Positions 8,177 to 17,308 of a stretch of DNA of 64,000 nucleotides are shown one piece after another. Both the position numbers and the translations under genes were made by a program. Within the stretch, counting starts at the first letter, position 1, and the number at the start of each line of letters is the position of its first letter. The notes beneath the pieces were generated by a model, which worked only from the letters and a program-made list of their open reading frames with translations, searched no databases and had not been told where the DNA came from. The stretch comes from Pseudomonas sp. VD-NE ins (GTDB lineage: Bacteria; Pseudomonadota; Gammaproteobacteria; Pseudomonadales; Pseudomonadaceae), in contig NZ_CP134772.1 in the NCBI RefSeq assembly GCF_031882575.1, positions 638,001-702,000 of the forward strand. Direction: 5' to 3'.

Positions 8177-9643
8177 CTAAGCCTGAGCAATCTGTTTGCT
8201 GATTCCCGGGGAGTCAGAGGACTCACTAAGTTTCATTGTGCTTGAGCGGCACGCTAGCGGTGGCCACGCCAGAGGATCAAGATCCAGATCAGGAAATAAT
8301 TTTGAATCGAAAATGGGTGTCTCGACTCCGGCGCGGCGTTGGTCATCGTAATCACGCAAGATGCGCAGGCATATCTTGAAAAGCAAGGCCATCGTTATCA
8401 GGTTGACGAGTGCCAGTAACGTCATGGTGATATCTGCAAAAGCCAACACAGTGGAAAGATCTTCAATCGATCCCCAGAATACTAGAGTCAACACTAGCGC
8501 ACGATAGAGCATCAGCACCTTACGAGGTTCGTCAAACATGAAGCGCAAACTGTTTTCTCCCAAGTAGTAGTTGTAAAGCATCGCCGTGAATACAAACAAC
8601 GCAAGCACCACGCTGATAAACATCCGCCCCCAATCTCCTACAACGGCTGCCAGCGAGTTTTGTGCCAGAGCGATCCCGTCACCTTCAAGGCCCTGAGTGT
8701 AGAAACCGGACAGCAAAATCATTAGTGCAGTGCATGTGCAGATCACGAACGTATCGATGAAAACACTGAGTGCTTGTACGACGCCCTGTGCAACCGGATG
8801 ACTGACCTTCGCTACTGACGCAACGTTGGGAGCGCTACCTAGTCCTGCTTCGTTGGAAAATACCCCGCGTCTGACACCCATGATAATTGCACTTCCAATC
8901 AAACCACCAAGCGCCTGATCCAGACCGAGTGCGCTTTTGATAATGGTCACTAGCATTGTCGGAACTTGATCGAACTGCAGAATTAACACGTAGCCCGTTA
9001 CGCCGATATAGGCGAGGACCTTGATAGGAACCAAAAGGTCGGCTACTGCTGCTATGCGCTTTATCCCGCCGATGAGGACGACGCCCAGCATCAAGGAAAG
9101 TGCGAGTCCTGACCACATGGGGGGCAGACCAAACGCATCCTTTAGCGAGTGAGATACTGCATGGGACTCGAGTCCATTGATTGCAAAGCCGAAGGTCACC
9201 AGCATTAATACAGCCGCTATTATCCCGAGCCAGCGTTTGCCCAGACCGTGCTGGATGTACCAACACGGACCCCCTCGATAGAGACCGTTTTCGTCGTTGC
9301 GTTTGTAGAGCTGGCCCAGCGTGCATTCGAAGAGGCTGCTTGACATACCCAAAAGTGCGGTCATCCACATCCAGAATACGGCGCCTGGCCCACCCATGCT
9401 GACGGCAATCCCGACCCCGACGATATTGCCGGTACCCACGCGTCCGGCAAGACTGAGTGTGAGCGCCTGAAATGAACTCAATTGATGGCTGCCTGCGCGC
9501 CAACTTCCGTGTAAAACACCGAACATGTGGCCGAAATATCTAATTTGGACAAATCCCGATCGGATAGTGAAATAGCTTCCCAATCCAAGAACTAAAGGTA
9601 TTAATACCTTGCCCGACAAAAAATCGTTGATGACGTCTAGCAT
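8177..9643 (-). CDS. Alanine/glycine:cation symporter (AGCS family)
   Basis: A 488-residue inner-membrane protein with about 11 hydrophobic segments. Family marks are the N-terminal FTIRSGFVQIRYFGHMF, the sodium-site region GRVGTGNIVGVGIAV, and GVRRGVFSNEAGLGSAPN. AGCS proteins import alanine, glycine or related small neutral amino acids with Na+. It starts ATG at 9643 after a GGAG-type site. Composition is less GC-rich than its neighbours. A divergent HTH regulator (9818-10627) lies 174 bases away and probably controls it. The substrate cannot be told from sequence. Confidence 0.9.
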   Translation of the reverse strand: MLDVINDFLSGKVLIPLVLGLGSYFTIRSGFVQIRYFGHMFGVLHGSWRAGSHQLSSFQALTLSLAGRVGTGNIVGVGIAVSMGGPGAVFWMWMTALLGMSSSLFECTLGQLYKRNDENGLYRGGPCWYIQHGLGKRWLGIIAAVLMLVTFGFAINGLESHAVSHSLKDAFGLPPMWSGLALSLMLGVVLIGGIKRIAAVADLLVPIKVLAYIGVTGYVLILQFDQVPTMLVTIIKSALGLDQALGGLIGSAIIMGVRRGVFSNEAGLGSAPNVASVAKVSHPVAQGVVQALSVFIDTFVICTCTALMILLSGFYTQGLEGDGIALAQNSLAAVVGDWGRMFISVVLALFVFTAMLYNYYLGENSLRFMFDEPRKVLMLYRALVLTLVFWGSIEDLSTVLAFADITMTLLALVNLITMALLFKICLRILRDYDDQRRAGVETPIFDSKLFPDLDLDPLAWPPLACRSSTMKLSESSDSPGISKQIAQA

Positions 9644-9693
9644 TCAAAGCTCCTTGCTATATAGAGTGCTGGCGAATTAATGGTGTCGTCAGT

Positions 9694-9777
9694 CCTGAAG
9701 GCTTTCAGGTGGCGTAATATCCAGCCATATTTCATTCGGCGCAATTTCGCAAGTTGCTTAAAAGTGATGCGAGTTGC
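9694..9777. promoter_or_regulatory. Candidate operators between the AGCS symporter and HTH regulator
   Basis: The divergent intergenic region holds a dyad CCTGAA-GGCT-TTCAGG (9694-9709) and two direct copies of GCRAGTTGC (9749-9757 and 9769-9777), 20 bases apart. The spacing of two helical turns would suit a dimeric regulator. Binding by the adjacent HTH protein is inference. Confidence 0.35.
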
Positions 9778-9817
9778 TGCTATGGTTGCCTCTTCTTGAT
9801 TTTTGTTGGGCTACTGT

Positions 9818-10627
9818 ATGTGTGAGTTTCTTTCGGCAAACTTGAGACTGCTGTGCAGTCACTACCGATCTGTCGCGGAGGTTTGTAGGAAAGTTCGCAT
9901 TAATCGTGGGCAATTCAATAAGTATCTTTGTGGGAAAAGCGTCCCCACACCTTTTAATCTCAAACGAATCTGCGACTTCTTTGGTGTGGAGGAGTTTGAG
10001 ATTGGACTTCCAACGGAGCAATTCATCAGCCTGATTTGTGTGAAAGCCCGTAAGAATCAAGCCTTGGGCGAGGTAACTGCGCCACAGATAATGCATGAGC
10101 ATCTGCGTCTGAAGTCTTCAGCGGAACTGAAAGCCCACATCGGTTATTACTACGAGTATTACCACGCAATGACTGACCCCGGCTCCATTCTGTGTTCGCT
10201 CGTCCATGTGCGGGGGGAGGGGGATGACGTCGTCTACGAGAGAAACGAGCGCTTACAGATAGCCGGGGCGGGGGAAGATTTTGAACGGTATCAATATCTG
10301 GGTGTTGCTTATTACCTGCGTGATCGCTTGTTTTTCATCGATTATGAGTCGCTTACCTCCAACGAAATCAGCCAGACCATTCTCATCCCAAGTTTTAAAA
10401 GCTGTATTACACGGCTCAATGGTTTGAAAATAGGGGTTTCAGCGGCTGATCATCGTGCTCCTGCATGCTCAAGGGTTGTCTGGGAATATCTGGGGCAGGA
10501 AATCAATCGCGTCGATGCCTATCGACGCGTTCGGTTGTACAAGCCTTATGATTGCGCTATCGATGACGATCTGCGCGCGCGTCTGGCTCAGACTCAGGTT
10601 GTTGAGGGCCTGTTTGTTATCGCCTGA
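9818..10627 (+). CDS. HTH (XRE-like) transcriptional regulator
   Basis: A 269-residue protein with an N-terminal helix-turn-helix of the Cro/XRE type: SVAEVCRKVRINRGQFNKYL followed by GKSVPTPFNLKRICDFFGV. The remaining 200 residues form an unrecognised ligand or sensor domain with many charged and aromatic residues. The ATG at 9818 gives the natural start just before the HTH; a TTG at 9803 is possible. It is divergent from the AGCS symporter and shares its lower-GC composition, suggesting that both arrived together and that it regulates amino-acid uptake. Ligand unknown. Confidence 0.78.
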   Translation: MCEFLSANLRLLCSHYRSVAEVCRKVRINRGQFNKYLCGKSVPTPFNLKRICDFFGVEEFEIGLPTEQFISLICVKARKNQALGEVTAPQIMHEHLRLKSSAELKAHIGYYYEYYHAMTDPGSILCSLVHVRGEGDDVVYERNERLQIAGAGEDFERYQYLGVAYYLRDRLFFIDYESLTSNEISQTILIPSFKSCITRLNGLKIGVSAADHRAPACSRVVWEYLGQEINRVDAYRRVRLYKPYDCAIDDDLRARLAQTQVVEGLFVIA

Positions 10628-10640
10628 CAGAACCCATAGC

Positions 10641-10714
10641 AGGCTGCGATCTCTTGATGTTGGCTTGTTAAGATCAAAAGATCGCAGCCTCGTTGCACTC
10701 GACAACTCCTACAG
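10641..10714. repeat. REP-type hairpin (class C, AGGCTGCGATC)
   Basis: AGGCTGCGATCTCTTGAT faces AGATCAAAAGATCGCAGCCT around a short centre, followed by a degraded outer arm near AACTCCTACAGG. Similar elements are at 20268, 31519 and 61802. It lies between two convergent regulator genes. Confidence 0.75.
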
Positions 10715-10723
10715 GGCGATCGG

Positions 10724-11620
10724 TCAGGGATTGTCGATCTGTTCGAGCATCCACTTCACAAAGTCCCGTACCTTGGGCACTTCCGCCGCATGCTCGGGGT
10801 ATGCCAGGTAGTAGGCATCGGTGCTGGGCATGGCATGCTCAAAGGGAATGACCAGTTTGCCGTCGGCCAATTCCTCTTCCACCAGAAACCGTGGCAATAA
10901 GGCCACACCGCAACCGACCTGCGCGGCACGAATGCACATATAAAAGGTTTCGAAGCGCGGACCATGGTAGCTGTGTTCGGTCTGGTAACCCTGACTGTCG
11001 AACCAGTCGTGCCATGCCTGTGGGCGCGAGGCATTTTGCAGCAGGACCAGATCGGTGAGTTGCGTCGGATCAGTGAACGGGGTGTCCGGCAGGCTGCCCG
11101 GCGCACACACCGGCACCAACTCTTCGCCGAACAACTTCAGGCATTCAGTGCCGGGCCGTGAGCCCTGGCCGAAATAGAAGGCCAGATCGCTGCGCCCTTG
11201 CAGCAAATCATCTGCTTCCTGTTCGTTGCACAAGTCCAGGTGGATCGATGGATGGCGCAGACGCCAGCCTTTCAGGCGCGGCACCAGCCAGCGTGCGCCG
11301 AAGGTCGATGGCGTAGACACGCGCAGGACTTCTGTTTCGCCGCCGTAGGAACGCAGGTAATGCGTCGACATTTCCACTTGGGTGAGGATTTTTCTTACTT
11401 CAACCAAGTACAAATCCCCAGCCGGGGTCATCTGCAAGCGCCGCCGCACCCGGCGGAACAACAAGTGCTGCAACAACTCTTCAAGCTGCGCGACCTGCTT
11501 GCTGACCGCGCTCTGGGTCAGGTTCAGTTCTTCGGCGGCGCGGGTGAAACTCAGGTGCCGGGTCACGGCCTCGAAACACTGCAGGGCGGTGATCGACGGC
11601 AAGTGGCGTTTGTTCAGCAT
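10724..11620 (-). CDS. LysR family regulator divergent from amaB
   Basis: A 298-residue LysR-type regulator. The winged HTH covers residues 5-65 (ITALQCFEAVTRHLSFTRAA, then LTQSAVSKQVAQLEE), followed by the two-lobed effector domain. The ATG at 11620 follows AAAGGATC. An earlier start at 11785 would run into the amaB gene and is rejected. Because it is divergent from amaB-amaA, it most probably regulates pipecolate/lysine catabolism; the P. aeruginosa counterpart may be the one called AmaR, but I did not confirm this. Confidence 0.88.
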   Translation of the reverse strand: MLNKRHLPSITALQCFEAVTRHLSFTRAAEELNLTQSAVSKQVAQLEELLQHLLFRRVRRRLQMTPAGDLYLVEVRKILTQVEMSTHYLRSYGGETEVLRVSTPSTFGARWLVPRLKGWRLRHPSIHLDLCNEQEADDLLQGRSDLAFYFGQGSRPGTECLKLFGEELVPVCAPGSLPDTPFTDPTQLTDLVLLQNASRPQAWHDWFDSQGYQTEHSYHGPRFETFYMCIRAAQVGCGVALLPRFLVEEELADGKLVIPFEHAMPSTDAYYLAYPEHAAEVPKVRDFVKWMLEQIDNP

Positions 11621-11783
11621 GGCTGATCCTTTTCTTGTCTTTCTATGCCCAGCATGAATAAACGGAATGATATCTCGCGTAAAGGTCGTTTGTTGCCTCG
11701 CCATTGTGACGCTACAACTAAAGGCCTGCCCGGTCGCGAAAAAGCGTCCGCACACATTCAGTTTTTTGCTTGAGGAGTGACCC

Positions 11784-13274
11784 ATGGTTGCCGCATTGCT
11801 TGATCGTCTAGGTGTGAACCCGGCCCTTTACCAGAACGGCAAAGTGCCGGTGCATTCGCCGATCGACGGCAGCCGCATCGCCGCCGTCAACTGGGAAGGC
11901 CCAGCCGAAGTCGAGCAACACATCAGTCGCGCAGATCATGCGTTCGAGCAGTGGCGCAAGGTGCCGGCCCCGCGTCGCGGCGAACTGGTGCGTCAATTCG
12001 GTGAAGTGCTGCGCGAATACAAGGCTGATCTTGGCGAGCTGGTTTCCTGGGAGGCCGGCAAGATCACTCAGGAAGGCTTGGGTGAAGTGCAGGAGATGAT
12101 CGACATCTGCGATTTCGCCGTCGGCCTGTCCCGCCAGCTGTACGGTTTGACCATTGCCTCCGAGCGTCCGGGCCACCACATGCGCGAAACCTGGCATCCG
12201 CTGGGCGTGGTCGGGGTGATCAGCGCGTTCAACTTCCCGGTCGCGGTGTGGGCGTGGAACACCACGCTGGCGCTGGTTTGCGGTAACCCGGTGGTGTGGA
12301 AACCGTCGGAGAAAACTCCGCTGACGGCACTGGCCTGTCAGGCACTGTTCGACCGCGTGGTGAAGAACTTCACCGATGCCCCGGCGAACCTTTGCCAAGT
12401 GATTATTGGTGGCCGCGATGCCGGCGAAGCGTTGGTCGATGACCCGCGTGTCGCGCTGATCAGTGCCACTGGCAGCACGCGCATGGGCCGCGAAGTGGCG
12501 CCGAAAGTCGCCGCGCGTTTCGCCCGCAGCATTCTGGAACTGGGCGGTAACAACGCGATGATCCTCGGCCCAAGCGCCGATCTCGACATGGCGGTACGTG
12601 CAATTCTATTCAGCGCGGTCGGCACTGCCGGGCAGCGTTGTACCACCCTGCGTCGACTGATTGCCCATGAGTCGGTGAAGGAAGAAATCGTTACTCGCCT
12701 CAAAGCTGCGTACTCGAAAGTGCGCATCGGCAATCCGCTGGAAGGCAATCTGGTCGGGCCATTGATCGACAAGCACAGCTTCGAAAACATGCAGGACGCA
12801 CTGGAGCAGGCGTTGAGCGAGGGCGGTCGGGTGTTTGGCGGCAAGCGTCAGCTCGAAGATCAATTCCCCAACGCCTATTACGTCTCGCCGGCCATCGTTG
12901 AAATGCCGGAGCAAAGTGATGTGGTTTGCAGCGAAACCTTCGCGCCGATTCTCTACGTGGTCGGTTACAACGATTTCCAGGAAGCGCTGCGCCTGAACAA
13001 CGCTGTGCCACAAGGCCTGTCGTCGTGCATCTTCACCACCGATGTTCGCGAAGCCGAGCAGTTCATGTCGGCGGTCGGCAGCGACTGCGGCATCGCCAAC
13101 GTCAACATCGGCCCGAGCGGTGCCGAGATTGGCGGCGCGTTTGGTGGCGAGAAAGAAACCGGTGGTGGTCGTGAGTCCGGCTCGGACGCATGGCGCGCCT
13201 ATATGCGTCGCCAGACCAACACCGTGAACTACTCGCTGGAGTTGCCGCTGGCGCAGGGCATCACCTTCGATTAA
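11784..13274 (+). CDS. amaB: L-piperidine-6-carboxylate / aminoadipate-semialdehyde dehydrogenase
   Basis: A 496-residue aldehyde dehydrogenase of the ALDH7 (antiquitin) type. Visible marks are the cofactor site SAFNFPVAVWAWN, the glutamate region LELGGNNAMI, and the catalytic cysteine in GTAGQRCTTLRR. The family oxidises alpha-aminoadipate semialdehyde, in equilibrium with piperidine-6-carboxylate, to 2-aminoadipate using NAD(P)+. A GAGGAG ribosome site precedes the ATG at 11784. Next to amaA, which produces the substrate from L-pipecolate, this forms the second step of the D-lysine/pipecolate route. A hairpin repeat separates the two genes. Confidence 0.93.
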   Translation: MVAALLDRLGVNPALYQNGKVPVHSPIDGSRIAAVNWEGPAEVEQHISRADHAFEQWRKVPAPRRGELVRQFGEVLREYKADLGELVSWEAGKITQEGLGEVQEMIDICDFAVGLSRQLYGLTIASERPGHHMRETWHPLGVVGVISAFNFPVAVWAWNTTLALVCGNPVVWKPSEKTPLTALACQALFDRVVKNFTDAPANLCQVIIGGRDAGEALVDDPRVALISATGSTRMGREVAPKVAARFARSILELGGNNAMILGPSADLDMAVRAILFSAVGTAGQRCTTLRRLIAHESVKEEIVTRLKAAYSKVRIGNPLEGNLVGPLIDKHSFENMQDALEQALSEGGRVFGGKRQLEDQFPNAYYVSPAIVEMPEQSDVVCSETFAPILYVVGYNDFQEALRLNNAVPQGLSSCIFTTDVREAEQFMSAVGSDCGIANVNIGPSGAEIGGAFGGEKETGGGRESGSDAWRAYMRRQTNTVNYSLELPLAQGITFD

Positions 13275-13346
13275 GCAGCGGCAAGCTCCAAGCCCCAAGC
13301 TACAAGCAGATCGGCTTGCTGCTTGTAGCTTGAAGCTTGCAGCTGC
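13275..13346. repeat. Class D hairpin repeat (AGCTTCAAGCTACAAGC type)
   Basis: The stretch reads AAGCTCCAAGCCCCAAGCTACAAGC, then TGCTTGTAGCTTGAAGCTTGCAGC, an imperfect inverted repeat of about 30 bases per arm. It lies between amaB and amaA and may act as an attenuator or RNA stabiliser. Related copies are at 38328 and 50142. Confidence 0.72.
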
Positions 13347-13364
13347 TCCGACAGGAGCTTGGCA

Positions 13365-14648
13365 ATGCCGTTACGTGAAGAATGTCTGTGGGAAAAACTC
13401 ACGCCGCACAGGCCGGATAACACCGCGCTCAAGGGCGAAGTCAAAGTCGATGTCTGCGTGATCGGCGCCGGGTTCACCGGGCTGTCGGCGGCGCTGCATC
13501 TGTTGGAAACAGGCAAAAGCGTCTGCGTGCTGGAAGCTCATCGCGCGGGCCATGGCGGTTCCGGGCGCAACGTCGGACTGGTCAATGCCGGCATGTGGAT
13601 CCCGCCGGACGAGATCGAAGCCGGTTTCGGCGAAGCGGTTGGCAGTCAGCTCAACCGCATGCTCGGGGCCGCGCCGGCACTGGTGTTCAGCCTTGTCGAC
13701 AAGTACAACATCGATTGCCAGTTGCGCCGCGAAGGCACGCTGCACATGGCGCACAACGCCAAGGGCGGGGCGGATCTGCGCAGCCGTGAACAACAATGGA
13801 AGCGCCGTGGTGCGCCGGTCGAATTGCTCACCGGCAAGGCCTGCGAGCAAGCCACCGGCACGCAAAAGATCGCCGCCGCGTTGCTCGACCGTCGCGCCGG
13901 CACGCTCAACCCGATGGCTTACGTTACCGGGCTGGCCAATGCAGTGATCACTCTCGGCGGGCAAATGTTCGATCATTCGCCGGTCACTCGCCTCGAGCGT
14001 CAGGGCGCGAAGTGGTCGGTGCAGACTGAGCACGGTTCAGTACTGGCCGAGCAAGTGGTCATTGCCTCCAACGCCTACACCGAAGGCGACTGGACCGAAC
14101 TCAAGCGCAACTTTTTCCCCGGTTACTACTATCAGGTCGCTTCGGTGCCGTTGACCGAAGACGCCGCGCAGGAAATCCTCCCGGGCGGGCAGGGCTCGTG
14201 GGATACACGCCAAGTATTGAGCAGCATCCGCCGCGACAAAGAGGGGCGGTTATTGCTCGGTAGCCTGGGCAACGGTAATCAGAAACCGACGTGGTTTCTC
14301 AAGGCCTGGGCCGACCGCGTGCAGCAGCATTACTTCCCCAATCTGAAACCTGTCGAGTGGGAATGCACCTGGACCGGGCGCATCGCTTTCACGCCTGATC
14401 ACCTCATGCGCCTGTTCGAACCGGCACCGGGTCTGGTGGCCGTCACCGGTTACAACGGCCGTGGCGTCACTACTGGCACCGTAGTCGGCAAAGCCTTCGC
14501 CGACTATTTGTGTCACGGCAATCCGCAAGCCCTGCCAATTCCCTTCGCACCGATGCAGCCCCTGGCTGGCGTGGGCTTGCGCAGTTGCCTGTACGAGGCC
14601 GGGTTCTCGCTGTATCACGCGGGCCAGTGCCTGCGCATTGTGATTTGA
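13365..14648 (+). CDS. amaA: L-pipecolate oxidase, FAD-dependent
   Basis: A 427-residue DAO-type flavoprotein. The dinucleotide-binding fold starts with VCVIGAGFTGLSAALHL and continues with HGGSGRNVGLVNAG near residue 65. The C-terminal TGYNGRGVTTGT is typical of this oxidase group. It oxidises L-pipecolate to piperidine-6-carboxylate. The ATG at 13365 lies 6 bases behind ACAGGAGC and is preferred over a TTG 6 bases before. The paired amaB gene consumes the product. The assignment rests on pairing with amaB; related FAD-dependent amine oxidases with other substrates cannot be excluded. Confidence 0.88.
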   Translation: MPLREECLWEKLTPHRPDNTALKGEVKVDVCVIGAGFTGLSAALHLLETGKSVCVLEAHRAGHGGSGRNVGLVNAGMWIPPDEIEAGFGEAVGSQLNRMLGAAPALVFSLVDKYNIDCQLRREGTLHMAHNAKGGADLRSREQQWKRRGAPVELLTGKACEQATGTQKIAAALLDRRAGTLNPMAYVTGLANAVITLGGQMFDHSPVTRLERQGAKWSVQTEHGSVLAEQVVIASNAYTEGDWTELKRNFFPGYYYQVASVPLTEDAAQEILPGGQGSWDTRQVLSSIRRDKEGRLLLGSLGNGNQKPTWFLKAWADRVQQHYFPNLKPVEWECTWTGRIAFTPDHLMRLFEPAPGLVAVTGYNGRGVTTGTVVGKAFADYLCHGNPQALPIPFAPMQPLAGVGLRSCLYEAGFSLYHAGQCLRIVI

Positions 14649-14704
14649 GTGTTGAAATATGTTGCCGGAAGCGGCGCTTTTCGATGCAGCGACTAGCCTG
14701 TAAT

Positions 14705-14730
14705 GGTGCGGGTTGTAGCAGTCCCGCACC
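14705..14730. repeat. Perfect hairpin GGTGCGGG / CCCGCACC
   Basis: Eight-base arms at 14705-14712 and 14723-14730 enclose a 10-base loop. No T-run follows, so it may be the rest of a terminator for amaA, or an operator at the far upstream end of the liv control region. Confidence 0.5.
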
Positions 14731-14768
14731 AGCAGTGTGCAGTTCGGTGACGCGGGCTGTTACAGGCT

Positions 14769-14867
14769 GGTTGCACGTCGTTTGGCGCCGCGGTTGCAAT
14801 GATGGCGCGCGCGGGTTGCGCCCGAAAAAATAAATGGTTTCACCTTCCGCGGTTTAGACGGTTGCAC
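14769..14867 (+). promoter_or_regulatory. Phased array of GGTTGCAC-like repeats, candidate activator binding array
   Basis: Five direct copies of GGTTKCR occur at 14769 (GGTTGCAC), 14792 (GGTTGCAA), 14814 (GGTTGCGC), 14836 (GGTTTCAC) and 14860 (GGTTGCAC). Steps are 23, 22, 22 and 24 bases, near two helical turns each. They lie about 75-185 bases upstream of a sigma-54 promoter, the usual range for an enhancer-binding activator. TTGCAC is also the half-site of NtrC, so NtrC is one candidate. That it is a protein site is inference. Confidence 0.55.
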
Positions 14868-14939
14868 GCCCAATGAAAATGGGAACGAAACAGTCGAAAT
14901 AACAAGAAAGCAGCGACTTTTTGAAGAATAAAAAACCGA

Positions 14940-14955
14940 TGGCACGGCCCTTGCT
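14940..14955 (+). promoter_or_regulatory. Sigma-54 (RpoN) promoter of the liv operon
   Basis: TGGCACGGCCCTTGCT matches the -24/-12 consensus TGGCACG-N4-TTGCW fully, with the GG and GC doublets 10 bases apart. A transcript would start near 14966, about 50 bases before the start of the binding-protein gene at 15017. An upstream array of repeats could seat an activator. Confidence 0.85.
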
Positions 14956-15016
14956 CAGAGCATTCAGTGAAGTGAAGTCGCAGTGCCAACTAAAAAAAAC
15001 CTTGGAGCACCACCTC

Positions 15017-16150
15017 ATGTCCCAGACGTTTTACAAGAAAGGCTTTCTGGCCCTCGCAGTGGCTACTGCGTTGGGTGTTTCTGCGTTTGCTCAAGCTGAT
15101 GTGAAAATCGGTGTAGCGGGTCCAATGACTGGCGCCAACGCGGCATTTGGCGAGCAGTACATGAAGGGTGCACAGGCAGCGGCTGATGCCGTCAACGCGG
15201 CAGGCGGCGTCAACGGGGAGAAAATCGTACTGGTCAAGGGCGATGACGCCTGCGAACCGAAGCAGGCCGTGACGGTCGCCAAGGACCTGGTCAACCAGAA
15301 AGTCGCTGGCGTGGTCGGTCACTTCTGCTCTTCTTCGACCATTCCAGCCTCGGAAATCTACGACGAAGCCGGTGTGATCGCGATCACTCCGGGTTCCACC
15401 AACCCGCAAGTAACCGAGCGCGGCCTCAGCGCCATGTTCCGTATGTGCGGGCGTGACGACCAGCAAGGCATCGTCGCCGGCGACTACATTGTCGACGTGC
15501 TCAAGGGCAAAAAGGTTGCCGTGCTGCACGACAAGGACACCTACGGCCAAGGCCTGGCGGATGCCACCAAGGCTCAGCTTGAAAAGCGTGGCGTGAAGCC
15601 AGTGCTGTACGAAGGCCTGACCCGTGGCGAGAAAGACTTCAGCGCCGTGGTCACCAAGATCCGCGCGGCTGGCGCCGATGTCGTCTACTTCGGCGGTCTG
15701 CACCCGGAAGCCGGTCCACTGGTCAAACAACTGCGTACCGAAGGCCTGAAAGACGTGAAGTTCATGTCTGACGACGGCATCGTCACCGACGAACTGGTGA
15801 CCACCGCTGGCGGCCCGCAATACGTCGACGGCGTGCTGATGACCTTCGGCGCCGACCCGCGTCTGCTGCCGGAAAGTAAAACCGTCGTCGATGCATTCCG
15901 CAAGGCCGGCACCGAACCAGAAGGCTACACCCTGTACGCCTACGCTTCGGTTCAGACCCTGGCCGCAGCCTTCAATGGCGCCAAGTCCAACAGTGGCGAG
16001 AAAGCCGCCGAGTGGCTGAAAGCCAATCCGGTGAAAACCGTCATGGGCGAGAAAGCCTGGGACAAGAAAGGCGACCTGAAAGTCTCCGACTACGTGGTGT
16101 ACCAGTGGGACGCGACTGGCAAATATCACCAGCTGGAAAAACAGAAGTAA
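15017..16150 (+). CDS. livK: Branched-chain amino acid ABC transporter, periplasmic binding protein
   Basis: A 377-residue periplasmic protein with a signal peptide (basic MSQTFYKK, hydrophobic core, cleavage after FAQA). The mature part begins DVKIGVAGPMTGANAAFGEQ, typical of LivJ/LivK/BraC type I binding proteins, with the cysteine pair around residues 75 and 100 (GDDACEP, HFCSS). It binds leucine, isoleucine or valine and hands them to the LivHM permease. The ATG at 15017 follows CTTGGAG. It is the first gene behind a sigma-54 promoter. A 240-base gap with a REP element separates it from livH, probably making the binding protein message more abundant. Confidence 0.93.
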   Translation: MSQTFYKKGFLALAVATALGVSAFAQADVKIGVAGPMTGANAAFGEQYMKGAQAAADAVNAAGGVNGEKIVLVKGDDACEPKQAVTVAKDLVNQKVAGVVGHFCSSSTIPASEIYDEAGVIAITPGSTNPQVTERGLSAMFRMCGRDDQQGIVAGDYIVDVLKGKKVAVLHDKDTYGQGLADATKAQLEKRGVKPVLYEGLTRGEKDFSAVVTKIRAAGADVVYFGGLHPEAGPLVKQLRTEGLKDVKFMSDDGIVTDELVTTAGGPQYVDGVLMTFGADPRLLPESKTVVDAFRKAGTEPEGYTLYAYASVQTLAAAFNGAKSNSGEKAAEWLKANPVKTVMGEKAWDKKGDLKVSDYVVYQWDATGKYHQLEKQK

Positions 16151-16184
16151 GGGCTGACGCGATCAGCTGATCCCCACCAGTCAC

Positions 16185-16276
16185 TGTGGGAGCGGGCTTG
16201 CCCGCGATGGCGTCAAGTCAGTCGACACACAGGTTGACTGATGTACCGCTATCGCTGGCAAGCCAGCTCCCACAGG
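16185..16276. repeat. REP pair between livK and livH
   Basis: TGTGGGAGCGGGCTTGCCCGCGATGG at the left and ATCGCTGGCAAGCCAGCTCCCACA at the right are inverted REP units with a spacer of about 40 bases. A pair inside an operon after the binding protein gene often stabilises the upstream message. Confidence 0.8.
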
Positions 16277-16390
16277 GTTTGGGGTGATCGGGTCAATCGC
16301 GCTCTGACATTGCTCCGACGTAAATCTGTATTTTTCCTAGAAGAGCCGCACATCACAGGTGTGCAGGTTCTCACTGCGTGAGATTGCGTT

Positions 16391-17305
<915 letters not shown>

Positions 17306-17308
17306 GCG

